A stretch of DNA of 64,000 nt from Tretioscincus oriximinensis (Eukaryota > Chordata > Lepidosauria > Squamata > Gymnophthalmidae): the NCBI GenBank assembly GCA_022410635.1, contig JAJVDF010001214.1, positions 155,863-219,862 on the forward strand. The letters run 5' to 3'. Position 1 is the stretch's first letter; each line of letters starts with the position of its first letter. Shown piece by piece: positions 1 to 10,405 of the stretch. A program made the position numbers and the translations under genes. Under the pieces are notes generated by a model. That model searched no databases, was not told where the DNA came from, and saw nothing but the letters and a program-made list of their open reading frames with translations.

Positions 1-346
1 GGACATCAGCACATCAGGAGATCCAAAGGGAAGAAGACCAGAAGGGAGACCCCCCCCTTCTCCCTCTTTTCTCCCTCGATCTTCTCTAGGGGGCCCTTTC
101 TCCCCCCCCCCCCTTCCTCCCTTCTCCCCACCGGTGATCTCCAGCCTTGGCCGGGAAGTTGCGGGCTCCGTACAGTCGCCTGCAGGCCCCCAGACGGTGG
201 ATCGAGGCCCGTGAGAGCGGAGCGGGGATTTAAGCGAGGTGGCGCAGACGTGAAGCAAGAAGCGCATTGGGATTCTGCCTTGGCTGCCGGCCGGGCTTGG
301 CGGCGTGTCTGGCTCCAGTTCTTGGGTAGCTGGTGGCACCACCTTC

Positions 347-398
347 ATCCTCCTCCTCCTCCTCCTCCTCCTCATCCTCCTCATCTTCATCATCATCC
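347..398. repeat. CCT/CAT trinucleotide microsatellite in exon 1
   Basis: An impure run of CCT triplets followed by CAT triplets inside the CpG-rich exon. It is a simple repeat and explains the proline/histidine-rich open frame that overlaps it. Confidence 0.85.
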
Positions 399-917
399 TC
401 GGCTGCGCTGCCGCGATGGGGACCGGCATCACTTTGAGGAGGATGAGCAACAATAAATGAATGAATATAACCCCTCTAATCTATATCATCCTATTTATCT
501 GTTTTCCCTCCTTGAGCGATGGGGGCCGGAGAAAGGCACCGCTGAGCGGGAGAGCGCGAAGGGAACAGAGGATGACTAACCCGCACAGAACTGTGAATTT
601 GTTCTCTGGAGTTGTTAATCTGCCGCCGCGAAGCAGCACCTTTGGGTGCCAGAAGGAAGATCGAGAGGAGGGCGCCCAGGCTGCTTCGTCGATCGCTCGC
701 TGATTTTCTCCGCCGCCCCCCCGCCCCCTCGCCTCCTCCTTCGTCCCCGACCCTCCTCTGTCCCCCCCCCCCTTTTCCCAGGCCCCCCCTTTGGTTTGGG
801 ACCAGATGCACACCCGGTGGCGGCGGCGTTTCATTGGGTGTCTTGCTCCTGGAAGGATCCGGATCCGTCCCTCTTGGCTGCTGCAGCCCTTGGTCGGCGG
901 CACACGGTGGAGCGGCA

Positions 918-925
918 GTGTAAGT
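918..925 (+). other. PCDH9: Splice donor of the non-coding first exon
   Basis: GTAAGT at 920-925 matches the U1 consensus from +1 to +6; the exon would end ...CAGT at 919. It is the best donor in the CpG-rich region and pairs with a candidate acceptor at 2871-2872. Transcript evidence is not available here. Confidence 0.5.
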
Positions 926-967
926 GCAAAGTTACCTGGGGAGGGAGCATTGAGCATCTATGTGTAT

Positions 968-1308
968 GGCTGCATCCCCACATCACTTACTTACTCCACT
1001 GTAGGCTGCATCCACACCGAGCCTTAATCTGGGCTGCCCCTCGGAATAGCAGCCTGCCAACCACATGCTAGTGTAGACTATGGCAGGCCCCGAATGGGGC
1101 CTGCCATAGTCTACACTGGCATGTGGATGGCCAAGCTTTGTCCCGAGATGTGACCCAGAGCCACACGCCACATCACTTATTTATATCACTGTCACAGGCT
1201 ATTCCACAATAAAAGCACTGGGGGGGAAGGATTTATTCCCGAATATCCGTGCTGTACTGTGGGATAGCCAGTCAGAGTGGAATAAATCAGGGATGTGGGG
1301 ATGCAGCT
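968..1308. mobile_element. Palindromic MITE interrupted by a second palindromic element
   Basis: The outer ends are an exact 16-bp inverted repeat: GCTGCATCCCCACATC at 969-984 and its complement at 1292-1307. Inside, sequence typical of the family (CACTTATTTATTCCAC-like, GGAATAAA) is split by a second foldback at about 1004-1180. No transposase is encoded. It belongs with the copy at 1566-1704. Confidence 0.65.
1004..1180. repeat. Near-perfect hairpin element nested in the MITE
   Basis: The centre is an inverted repeat with 31-bp arms (1061-1091 and 1096-1126), one mismatch and a 4-base GAAT loop. Weaker pairing continues outward for about 50 more bases on each side. A related foldback with similar wording (CCACATGGAGCCTTATTCTG) occurs at 11785-11912, so this is a dispersed non-autonomous family. 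Confidence 0.7.
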
Positions 1309-1565
1309 TAGATTTGGAATGGGAAGCAAGGGGGCTTCCGTCTTTGGGGGCCAACTGGGCTGCCTCTCTGCTGCAGCTGCTGCTTCTACCTGCCTGCATG
1401 AGGGAAATGGAGATGTTGATCATGGGGGATCACCGAGGAGCTTGTAATGCAGATGTCAGGATCAGTGGTGCCTCTTGCTCTCTGACCAAACTCCCCGCCC
1501 CCAGATGGGTAAGGATGCCTGGAGCTTTATTTGTTCCTGTAAGGGCGTCTGAGCAGAAGTCTTTA

Positions 1566-1704
1566 GCTGCAACACTTATTTATTCCACTACAGTCGGATA
1601 TTCCACCATACAGCGTGGATATTCTGGAATAAAGCAGTCCACAGAATGCTTTATTGTGGAATATCCAACTGTGGTGGGATAAATAAGTGATGTGTGGATG
1701 CAGC
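1566..1704. mobile_element. Palindromic MITE (CACTTATTTATTCCAC family)
   Basis: Arms 1573-1606 and 1656-1689 are 34 bp long and inverted with three mismatches. The ends read GCTGCA... and ...GATGCAGC. It is short, non-coding and palindromic, as expected for a MITE. Degenerate relatives are at 10287-10405 and 47550-47643. Confidence 0.7.
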
Positions 1705-1709
1705 TGCCT

Positions 1710-1905
1710 CCAGATACAGGGAAAGTGGGGTGGGGACAGTGGATCGAATGTGGGATGGGAGAATCCACATACCACCGGCTCTAATCCACATTAAAGGTTA
1801 GGAAATGCCTTCCATTAGAAATCGAAACTGGGATGGAACACTGATGTCCTTCTCTTGGCTGCTTTTGAGCGGCTCTTTCCCATGTGTGTGAATGGAGGCT
1901 TCTTG
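1710..1905. mobile_element. Palindromic MITE (CTAATCCACATTAAA family), degenerate
   Basis: Contains the family core CTCTAATCCACATTAAAGG followed by a partly inverted copy. Similar cores occur at 21090-21130, 30300-30350, 62665-62700 and 63765-63830, which shows a dispersed family. Ends are not sharply defined. Confidence 0.5.
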
Positions 1906-2840
1906 GCTTGTCCTCCATCTGTAACCCCCCCCCCTCCCCATTCTTAACAAGCACAGTTAAGCTGCAGCATTTATGTGTAGAAGCTCTTACTAATAACACA
2001 TCCAGAGGGGCAGCTGTGTGTCGTTGCCTGCATCACCTCATATGCAGCCGAAGCAAAAGACACCCCCCCCCTTTTCCTTAGCATCCCCCTGTGTTTCCTT
2101 GGTAAACATCTGGCTTGCTGCTTCTGAGTTGCTTTGAGATGCCCCCTTCCCAAATCTCTGCTTTTAAGCTGAAGTTGAACAGTGTCAGGCACAATCCAGG
2201 CACTTGCCCAGATCTGCTATAACATCTGGAGAAGGTGACATTTTGGCTGACTCTGGGGAAGAAATTACAGCTCCTGGTATTTTCTCCGACAGTTCATAAA
2301 AATGGGAAGTAGCCAGAGAGGTGCTGCAGAAGAAAGCAGAAGCAGCCGCTTGTCTTGATTGCTGTATATCCTGGTTGTACAGCACTGGCACTAAATATAT
2401 AAGCACCTTACATCCAAGAGAAGGCACACAGGCTGGGGAAAGAAGTGGGAGTCTTCTAGTTTGGCCATATACTGTTAATTAGGTAGGTCAGAATGGAGCA
2501 TGCCTTGAACTGCACTTAGCATACAATTCATACTCTTAAAAATCATTTATTTGAGTGCAAGTGAAAAAAAAAATCATGTGGCATGCTCAGTGTATTGGGA
2601 TGATTTGGGGAAACTGTGTTACCTCCTTTCTGGTAATTCTTCAACGAGTTAATTTTATTCCAACCCTATGCAAATACTAGTGAAACCATTGGAAGTAGTT
2701 TCAGAAAATGCACAAAAGGGCATTTAAAAGGAGGATGTGGAGATGTTTCCTATTTTGCAAGTATATTTGTGTGTTGCTGAAATGTGGGGCAAAAGCTCCT
2801 GCTTACACCTGGCGTCTGTTAAAATGAGACAGTAACACTT

Positions 2841-2872
2841 GTTCTTTGTTGTTGTTGTGATTGTGTTGACAG
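2841..2872 (+). other. PCDH9: Candidate splice acceptor of the coding exon
   Basis: A T-rich tract ending in TTGACAG (AG at 2871-2872) precedes the coding exon, leaving 127 bases of 5' UTR before the ATG. Another AG after GCGTCCTGC at 2911-2915 is possible, so the exact acceptor is uncertain. Confidence 0.4.
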
Positions 2873-2999
2873 TGACTGTCTGGAAGTCAGAGCTCAAGTG
2901 TGATGCGTCCTGCAGTTCTCCGCTTGCATACAAGGCAGCAGTCCTTTGTGGGAACCTTGAAATTCTAAAATCCTGAGAAGGAGCTATAAACACATTATC

Positions 3000-5900
3000 A
3001 TGGACCTGAGGGATTTTTACCTGTTGGCTGCCCTGATTGCCTGTTTGAGGCTGGATTCTGCTGTAGCTCAAGAACTTATTTACACCATCCGAGAGGAACT
3101 GCCAGAAAATGTCCCCATTGGGAATATACCAAAGGATCTGAACATTTCTCACATTAATGCTGCCACAGGCACTAGTGCTAGCCTCGTTTACAGACTGGTC
3201 TCCAAAGCTGGAGATGCCCCACTTGTGAAAGTGTCCAGCACCACTGGAGAGATTTTTACCACCTCCAACAGAATTGACAGAGAGCGACTCTGTGCAGGAG
3301 CTGCCTATGCTGAAGAAAACGAGTGCTTCTTTGAACTGGAGGTGGTGATTCTCCCCAATGACTTTTTCCGGCTGATCAAGATCAAAATCATTGTGAAGGA
3401 TACCAATGACAATGCCCCAATGTTCCCATCGCCTGTCATCAACATCTCCATACCCGAAAACACCCTGATCAACAGCCGCTTTCCAATCCCATCCGCCACA
3501 GACCCCGACACGGGTTTCAATGGCGTGCAGCACTATGAACTTTTGAACGGGCAAAGTGTCTTTGGGCTGGACATTGTGGAAACTCCAGAAGGTGAGAAGT
3601 GGCCTCAGCTGATTGTCCAGCAGAACCTGGACAGGGAGCAGAAAGATACTTATGTAATGAAAATCAAAGTTGAGGATGGAGGAACCCCTCAGAAATCCAG
3701 CACTGCCATCCTGCAGGTCACAGTAAGTGATGTCAATGACAACAGGCCAGTTTTCAAAGAAAGCCAGGTGGAGGTTCACATTCCAGAAAATGCCCCTGTG
3801 GGTACCTCAGTCATTCAGCTGCATGCCACTGATGCAGACATAGGAAGCAATGCCGAAATTAGATACATTTTTGGTGCCCAGGTTGCTCCTGGAACTAAGA
3901 GATTCTTTGCTCTGAACAACACTACTGGGCTGATAACAGTTCAGAGGGCTCTAGACCGAGAAGAGACGGCCATCCATAAGGTGACAGTGTTGGCTAGTGA
4001 TGGCAGTTCTACACCTGCCCGGGCCACTGTTAGCATCAATGTGACTGATGTTAATGATAACCCCCCTAACATAGACCTCAGGTATATTATAAGCCCCATC
4101 AATGGTACAGTGTATTTGTCTGAGAAGGACCCTGTCAATACCAAGATTGCCCTTATTACAGTCTCAGATAAGGATACGGACGTGAATGGCAAAGTGATTT
4201 GTTTCATTGAGAAAGAGGTGCCGTTTCACTTGAAAGCCGTTTACGACAACCAGTATTTGTTAGAGACTTCTTCCTTGCTGGACTATGAGGGCACCAAAGA
4301 ATTCAGCTTTAAAATAGTTGCCTCTGATTCTGGCAAGCCAAGTTTAAATCAGACTGCTCTGGTAAGAGTTAAGCTGGAGGATGAGAATGACAACCCCCCA
4401 ATTTTCAGCCAGCCTGTCATTGAGCTGTCAGTTTCTGAAAACAACCACCGTGGTCTGTACTTAACCACTATTAGTGCTACAGATGAGGACAGTGGGAAAA
4501 ATGCAGACATTGTGTACCAGCTTGGCCCTAACGCCTCTTTTTTTGATCTGGATCGAAAGACCGGGGTTTTGACAGCTTCCAGGGTGTTTGACAGAGAAGA
4601 GCAAGAGAGATTCATTTTCACCGTTACTGCCAGAGACAATGGCACCCCTCCCCTGCAGAGTCAGGCTGCTGTGATTGTTACAGTACTAGATGAGAATGAC
4701 AACAGCCCCAAATTTACTCATAATCATTTTCAATTTTTTGTGTCGGAGAACTTACCAAAGTATAGCACCGTGGGAGTCATCACGGTGACTGATGCAGACG
4801 CAGGAGAGAATAAAGCTGTGACTCTTTCCATCCTGAATGATAATGATAACTTTGTCCTCGATCCTTACTCTGGAGTTATAAAGTCAAATGTCTCTTTTGA
4901 TCGAGAGCAACAGAGTTCCTACACTTTTGATGTCAAGGCTATTGACGGAGGGCAGCCTCCCCGCTCTTCTACTGCCAAAGTCACCATCAACGTCATGGAT
5001 GTGAATGACAACAGCCCTGTGGTCATCTATCCACCTTCCAACACTTCATTCAAGCTGGTGCCCCTCTCAGCAATCCCTGGTTCAGTCGTGGCTGAAGTGT
5101 TCGCGGTTGATATTGACACTGGAATGAATGCTGAGCTTAAATATACAATTGTTAGTGGAAACAATAAAGGGTTGTTCCGTATTGACCCCGTGACAGGTAA
5201 CATTACCCTGGAAGAAAAGCCTGCTCTGACGGATGTGGGACTACACCGGTTAGTGGTCAATATCAGCGACCTGGGTTACCCGAAATCTTTGCACACCCTT
5301 GTCCTTGTGTTTTTATACGTCAATGACACGGCTGGAAATGCATCATATATTTATGACTTGATCCGCAGGACTATGGAAACCCCCTTAGACAGGAACATTG
5401 GTGATAGTAGCCAACCCTATCAAAATGAGGACTACCTTACAATCATGATTGCAATTGTGGCGGGTGCCATGGTCGTCATTGTGGTCATATTTGTCACCGT
5501 TCTCGTCCGCTGCCGCCATGCTTCCCGATTCAAGGCTGCCCAAAGAAGCAAACAAGGTGCTGAATGGATGTCTCCCAATCAGGAGAACAAGCAGAACAAG
5601 AAAAAGAAGCGGAAGAAAAGGAAATCCCCTAAGAGTTCCCTTTTGAATTTTGTTACCATTGAGGAATCCAAACCTGAAGATGCCGTTCACGAACCTATCA
5701 ACGGGACCATTAGCCTTCCAGCTGAGCTGGAGGAACAGAGTATAGGAAGATTTGACTGGGGTACTGCACCGCCCACCACCTTTAAACCTAACAGCCCTGA
5801 TCTTGCTAAGCATTACAAATCTGCCTCGCCACAGTCTGCTTTCCATCTTAAGCCTGACACTCCTGTCTCGGTGAAAAAGCATCATGTGATTCAGGAACTC

Positions 5901-6035
5901 CCTTTGGACAACACCTTTGTTGGGGGTTGTGATACCCTTTCCAAACGCTCTTCCACTAGTTCAGATCACTTCAGTGCCTCAGAGTGCAGTTCCCAAGGAG
6001 GCTTCAAGACAAAAGGCCCCTTGCACACCAGACAG
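3000..6035 (+). CDS. PCDH9: Protocadherin-9, large 5' coding exon (residues 1-1012)
   Basis: PCDH9 is a delta-1 protocadherin, a single-pass plasma-membrane protein of neurons that mediates calcium-dependent, mainly homophilic adhesion. The frame opens with an ATG in strong Kozak context (A at -3, G at +4) and a signal peptide (about residues 1-23, hydrophobic LLAALIACL). Seven cadherin repeats follow, roughly 28-140, 141-250, 251-355, 362-467, 470-570, 573-672 and 675-778. They carry the calcium motifs DTNDNAP, DVNDNRP, DVNDNPP, DENDNPP, DENDNSP and DVNDNSP, the DRE motifs and more than ten N-glycosylation sequons. The transmembrane helix is about 813-836. The tail has a lysine-rich stretch (866-875) and the delta-1 motifs around NFVTIEE (883-889) and the Ser/Cys-rich block near 976-1000. 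Codon 1012 (CAG) ends exactly at the donor CAG|GTAAAC, phase 0. The remaining tail, including the phosphatase-binding motif known from the long isoform, lies outside the window. The frame is intact; assignment rests on near-identity to remembered vertebrate PCDH9. Confidence 0.95.
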
Positions 6036-6041
6036 GTAAAC
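6033..6041 (+). other. PCDH9: Phase-0 splice donor of the PCDH9 coding exon
   Basis: CAG|GTAAAC with the intron starting at 6036. Known PCDH9 long isoforms continue after LHTRQ with a different exon, so the sequence change exactly here supports use of this donor. Confidence 0.85.
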
Positions 6042-6098
6042 GAGCACTTTTACTGGTCTATAAGTACTGCTTACAAGTGCCCACTCAACCAGTATTAA
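6036..6098 (+). CDS. PCDH9: Read-through extension of PCDH9 (20 residues, possible short isoform)
   Basis: If the donor is not used, translation continues in frame for 20 codons ([20 protein letters not shown]) to TAA at 6096-6098, giving a 1032-residue protein. Short isoforms made by read-through of the big exon are known for delta-1 protocadherins. Such a form would lack the distal tail motifs. Whether it exists in this species is inference. Confidence 0.4.
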   Translation, partial: VNEHFYWSISTAYKCPLNQY

Positions 6099-6442
6099 AG
6101 TGCCAGGATGTGTTTTCTTGCATTGTAATTTCAGCTTAGTTGTAAAATGCATAGTGATGGGGGTGGAAGCCTGTCCCTTTAAGATCTCTGTCAGACAGGA
6201 CTGTGCATTTGTCAAATGAATATGATGGTTCAAAGTTGCCAACTTTTTTTATCATTATTTTAGGAAGAGCCACACGCACCCATTCGTGCACCACTTCACC
6301 TCTGTCTCACATCCACTCACCTATGCAGAGCTTAAAAAATGATAGTATGAAGTTTGCCGAGAACTTCTCAAGCACAGAGGTTTACTGAAGAAGAAACTAT
6401 GTTCCTCAGTAGGCCATATCAGAGTCAAAGGAATAAAAGGGA

Positions 6443-6470
6443 TGTGTGTGCGCGCGCGTGCATGTGTGTA
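6443..6470. repeat. Alternating pyrimidine-purine tract (TG/CG)
   Basis: Twenty-eight bases of strict pyrimidine-purine alternation (TGTGTG, then CGCGCG, then TGCATGTGTG). Such tracts can adopt Z-DNA under negative supercoiling. A CA/TG-rich region at 6477-6521 lies alongside. Confidence 0.8.
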
Positions 6471-6885
6471 AAGGAAATGTGTGTGGGTGCAAATATATGC
6501 ACACACATGTGTGCACACATGCAAGCCCTGCCTCAGATTTAAACATGTTAACTACTGATAAATGGAAAGTTGCAGATTCTACAAGAGGCTTCTTCCTGTG
6601 TGTTCTTCCCCCCAATTGTTTCAAACTGATTTGGGACATATGTTAAGTTACTCATTCAGGATTTATTTTCTGTGTTTGCTGGCACGATTTAACTAAGCTA
6701 ACAGGAAGTCATCTTCTGTTTTGAATTACAATGATTTCTATTTTATTTTTGGTGTAAAGCAGTATAGTGGTGTGTCAGAGAAAAGGTTTCTCTTTTTTTT
6801 GCTTGTTTGGTTGAGTATGAGAGAGCGAGTGTGAGAGAGAAAAAGGCCAAAGTATACTTTCAAGAAGAATGCATTTGCTTTGAAT

Positions 6886-6906
6886 AATATATATATATAT
6901 ATATAT
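6886..6906. repeat. (AT)n microsatellite
   Basis: About ten AT units in the AT-rich stretch after the coding exon. Confidence 0.85.
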
Positions 6907-9900
6907 GCAGAGAAAATGAATTTCCCACTGTAAATGGTAGATAAGCTGTCATAACATTTTATAGCTGTGAAATATGATCTATGATAAAGGATTAGGATGT
7001 TGGAAATGCTCACATTTCAGCCCAATCAAGCAGTAAGGGTTTGGGAGATACTGTTCCTCAGTTCAAATAATTCCTTCCTAATAAAGATTTAAATGCGGTG
7101 CTGTCTAATTCATTTCAATGGTGCTTGTCTTTTACCACTAAATTAGAATGTCACAATGAGCCTGTAGATGGCAGTAAGGTACTATGTGGCTTGGACTGGC
7201 TGGCTGCCAATCCTGCAGTAGATAAGAAATAGGTGGGGGGGAGGGAAGGTTCAAATTGGTACTAAAACCAAAGAAACCTTTTATTTAATGACAGTTGCAC
7301 TGAAGTGACCGGTAGTTAAGCTAGTGTGTTTTGCAGCAGCTTCTTTGTGCTTAGTTTCCATTGCATCCATTGTCAAAAGGTTTTTGCTCTCAAGCAAATC
7401 TCATTGTTGGCCTTCCCCCCCCCCCCCCCGCCCCCTTGAGTTTTTGGTAGACTTTTTGGGTTGCACAAGGAGAACAAGGCAAGGTATCTTCTCATAGTTG
7501 CATCCATTAGAGCTGGATAGTGACCATTCTTCAGGATGAGTAATTTGCCAAGTCTTGTCTTTTGTTTCTCAAAATGTCATTTTTGGAACATACAGCGGAC
7601 AACAAATACTATATTTAATGCCCTCCACATAAGAGGTATCTAGTGGAAGTAGGTGTTCCCCAAATCTTTAATAAACTTGTTCAATGACATTTGGAGAGAT
7701 TATTATTATTTTCCAACATGGACATCTAATACTGGATTATGTGAAAGTGTATTAAGCTCACAAAGTAATCTTCAAAGTTATTTGCACAATTATACTATTT
7801 AAGGAACTAGAAGAAGAGGGAGTAATTTGCCCTACTCTTTGAAAGCACTAGTAGGCTGCTAAAAGGTGCACCTTTTCACTTATTCCTACTTATTTTGGTT
7901 CAAGGGATAAATGACATTGTTTTGATGTAAAGTGATTCTGTTCTACTTTAATTCTCATTTCCTGGGCTCTGTTACAAGAATGCGTCTCAAATACTTTGAG
8001 AAATCAAATGGGGATTAAAATCACAAATACAAAGCGATTTACCTGACAGAGCATGTAAGCATCACTCAAGAGATTTCCCATTGTGGCTGGGGAGATGTAA
8101 AAAGCTACATTTTTTTCTTCTGTGTTGCTTTCTTCTCCTTCATTTAAAAATACAGAGGTCTTATTAAGAAAAAAAACTTCAGATTTGGATGAAACTCTGG
8201 ATTGACACGATTGAAACGTATTTACTTAGTATCCTAATTTTGTTCTAGGACAGCAAACATTGTGATTACAACTGTGTATTTTTCATTGACAATAATGTCT
8301 ATACTAATTCTGAAGTACTTTAAGACCACAGCTAAAACTTTTTGAACCCTCAGTGTACAATTTGTTATGGCACTGTAATATTCATGGATTCCTTGCTTCA
8401 TATATGTCACTAACTAGTACCGTATTCCAGATATAAGGGGGAAATGTCTTGAAAACTGCTGCATTGTCATAAATGTGAAGATATATTAATTGCTGTTGGG
8501 GAAAAAAACCTAACCTCAGTGTAAACACTTAATTCCATTCTGTACGCAATTGCCAGCTTTGGATTTAAAATAATAGTGTTCATGATCCACTTATACAACC
8601 AGTTACATAGTTTGTCCCTTAAAGGACATTTCTTAAAACATTCATCAACATATAATTAGTTAATATGATCATAGAAAAAAAGCCTGGTAGATATATAGAA
8701 ACTGCTAGAAATCCTATATCCTTCAAAAGCCCTGCTGAAACTGTTTAATGTGTCCTAGAAAAATCCCTAATCAGATTTCTTCAAGAGAATTCCTAGTGAA
8801 CTTACACTTCAAGGGAAAAAAATAGTCCCCTCTATTATATGTAGTCTCTGTTTTGGTCCTTGTTGTGCTAAGTATAGGGAGTAGTTCTTGAACGATTTGG
8901 TGTGTGTATATAGATATACATATCAAATTGCTTAAGAATCTCTCTCTTCCAGTTCCCTCTCAGCATTTATACACTACTTTTGAATCAAAGAAATACCAGC
9001 TTTACAGAAGTTAATAAACAGTACTTTTTTCCTTTTAAGATAGCACAATAATATAACTATATATTTAGTATATCTATAACATAACCATATAGTCTTGAAA
9101 GCAATTGTCATTTTTTTTAAAAAAAAAGTTACTGGTTTAGGAATAAGCAATAACAGCCAAGCCCTTTGTTAAGTTTAACACAACTATAAATAGTTATTGT
9201 AAATAACCAATATAGAGGCTGTTTAAGATTTGGAGATAATGCATAGTGGATGCTCTTAAAACAGATGTTACTGTACTATTTTATGTGTCACTTTCATTTT
9301 GATCATACATAGCTTGGAGCAGGTGTCATTAAGGTAGTTTTGGATCTGTTCTTCTCTTCTTCAATCACTGAATTATTATTTTTAAGAAACATTACCAACT
9401 GGTAATAGACTGCTAGAAACCACTGGGACTGTTAAAGTGATTGAGAATCCTGCTAGACCAACTAAATGAATTCATAAAAAGTGATATGATTAAGATGTTA
9501 CATAAATGCATTCAAGTAGTATTTTTGACATCTTTTGTGAAAGCTTGATTGAGAGTACACTGACATTACGGCAAATTAGTACTTGCAGCTGAANCATGGG
9601 ATGGAAAATGTGCAATCCTGCTGGATTTGAACAGGTGAGACTGAAATACACCAGTTACTTTTATGCTGCAGTTACCACTATGCACACCATAGGGAGTGCT
9701 CTATGGGAAGTCCATGGACTGTTCTTATCCACCAAGAAGTTAGAAGGTATAGATGAACATAGAACTATCTGTCAATAAGAGAGGTCTGTGCAATTCCAAA
9801 GTATTAACTGAGTCCACTTACATGTGAGGTCATAGGAAGTTTCCCGGTTCATCCAATAGCACAGCAATGGCTGGTTAGAATCAAATTATATCAGGAAATG

Positions 9901-10286
9901 CAAAGGCCTTCCATTTGCAGTGATAAAAGGATACCTGGATTCCACCTCAGAAGCAGGCGACAAACTTGCAAACATCAAAGGTGTGTGNAATGGTTCCCTG
10001 GCTTTAAAATTTCTAGCTAGAGACATTAATCACTGTGCTGAAGATGATCTGGAGGTCTGCCATTTTCTGCACATTCATTAATGGCATCAGGAAGGCTATT
10101 ACCTAGATTCACCTAGATACGCTACCTGCATTTGTACAGCTGTGGTGAGATAGCCAAAGGTAAAAAGCATTGGAAGAGNGCTTTTTGTAAAGCCATTCTG
10201 TAAAATTATCTCCTCAGCCATCAGAAGAGAATTACAATCCTGAGAGGGGTGGTGGTTTGTTGGCATTGCAGACCTCAAAGAGACTG

Positions 10287-10405
10287 AATCTGCATTCACT
10301 ATTGTTGGATATTCTGAAATAAAGCATAAATATTCCATAATAAAGTAATCCAGACAATGCTTCATTGCAAAACATCCAGATGCATTGAAATAAGCAACAT
10401 CTGAT
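10287..10405. mobile_element. Degenerate palindromic MITE
   Basis: GTTGGATATTCTGAAATAAA and a partly inverted ATAATAAAGTAATCCAGACA...AAACATCCAGATG echo the arms of the better copy at 1566-1704. Strongly diverged. Confidence 0.45.

Larger units (their letters stand above)
130..930 (+). promoter_or_regulatory. PCDH9: CpG-rich promoter-proximal region and non-coding first exon of PCDH9
   Basis: This stretch is GC-rich and dense in CpG dinucleotides, unlike the AT-rich remainder of the window, and lies directly upstream of the PCDH9 coding exon. It ends in a perfect GTAAGT donor at 920-925, so it is best read as the non-coding 5' exon inside a CpG island. No TATA box stands out and the transcription start cannot be placed; it may lie at or before the window start. 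Several upstream ATGs with short open frames (for example at 461, 612, 646 and 791) would sit in the 5' UTR and could dampen translation. The polarity and distance to the coding exon fit the known vertebrate PCDH9 layout (short first intron, then one large exon), which is family knowledge rather than something the sequence proves. Confidence 0.6.
920..2872 (+). other. PCDH9: PCDH9 intron 1
   Basis: No coding potential is supported in this 1.95-kb stretch between the candidate first exon and the coding exon. The first half (968-1900) is packed with palindromic MITE copies described separately. The second half is unique sequence with moderate AT content and no recognised element. Confidence 0.5.
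6099..9590 (+). other. PCDH9: Proximal intron 2, or 3' UTR of a short PCDH9 isoform
   Basis: I recognise no transposon remnants in this AT-rich stretch, in contrast to most of the DNA beyond 10 kb. AATAAA hexamers occur at 7080-7085, 7670-7675 and 9013-9018. It holds simple repeats (6443-6470, 6886-6906, 7413-7431) but no further coding exon. The absence of repeats and the poly(A) signals would fit a long conserved 3' UTR; ordinary intron remains possible. Confidence 0.4.

Noticed and set aside
481..957. 158-codon minus-strand and overlapping plus-strand frames in the CpG-rich region
   Set aside because: Low-complexity proline, arginine and glycine translations produced by GC-rich DNA; no homology pattern.
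2724..3779. 351-codon open frame on the minus strand
   Set aside because: It is the antisense of the PCDH9 cadherin repeats and has no recognisable domain. Long antisense frames are common opposite biased coding sequence.
5385..5885. 166-codon minus-strand frame
   Set aside because: Antisense shadow of the transmembrane and tail region of PCDH9.
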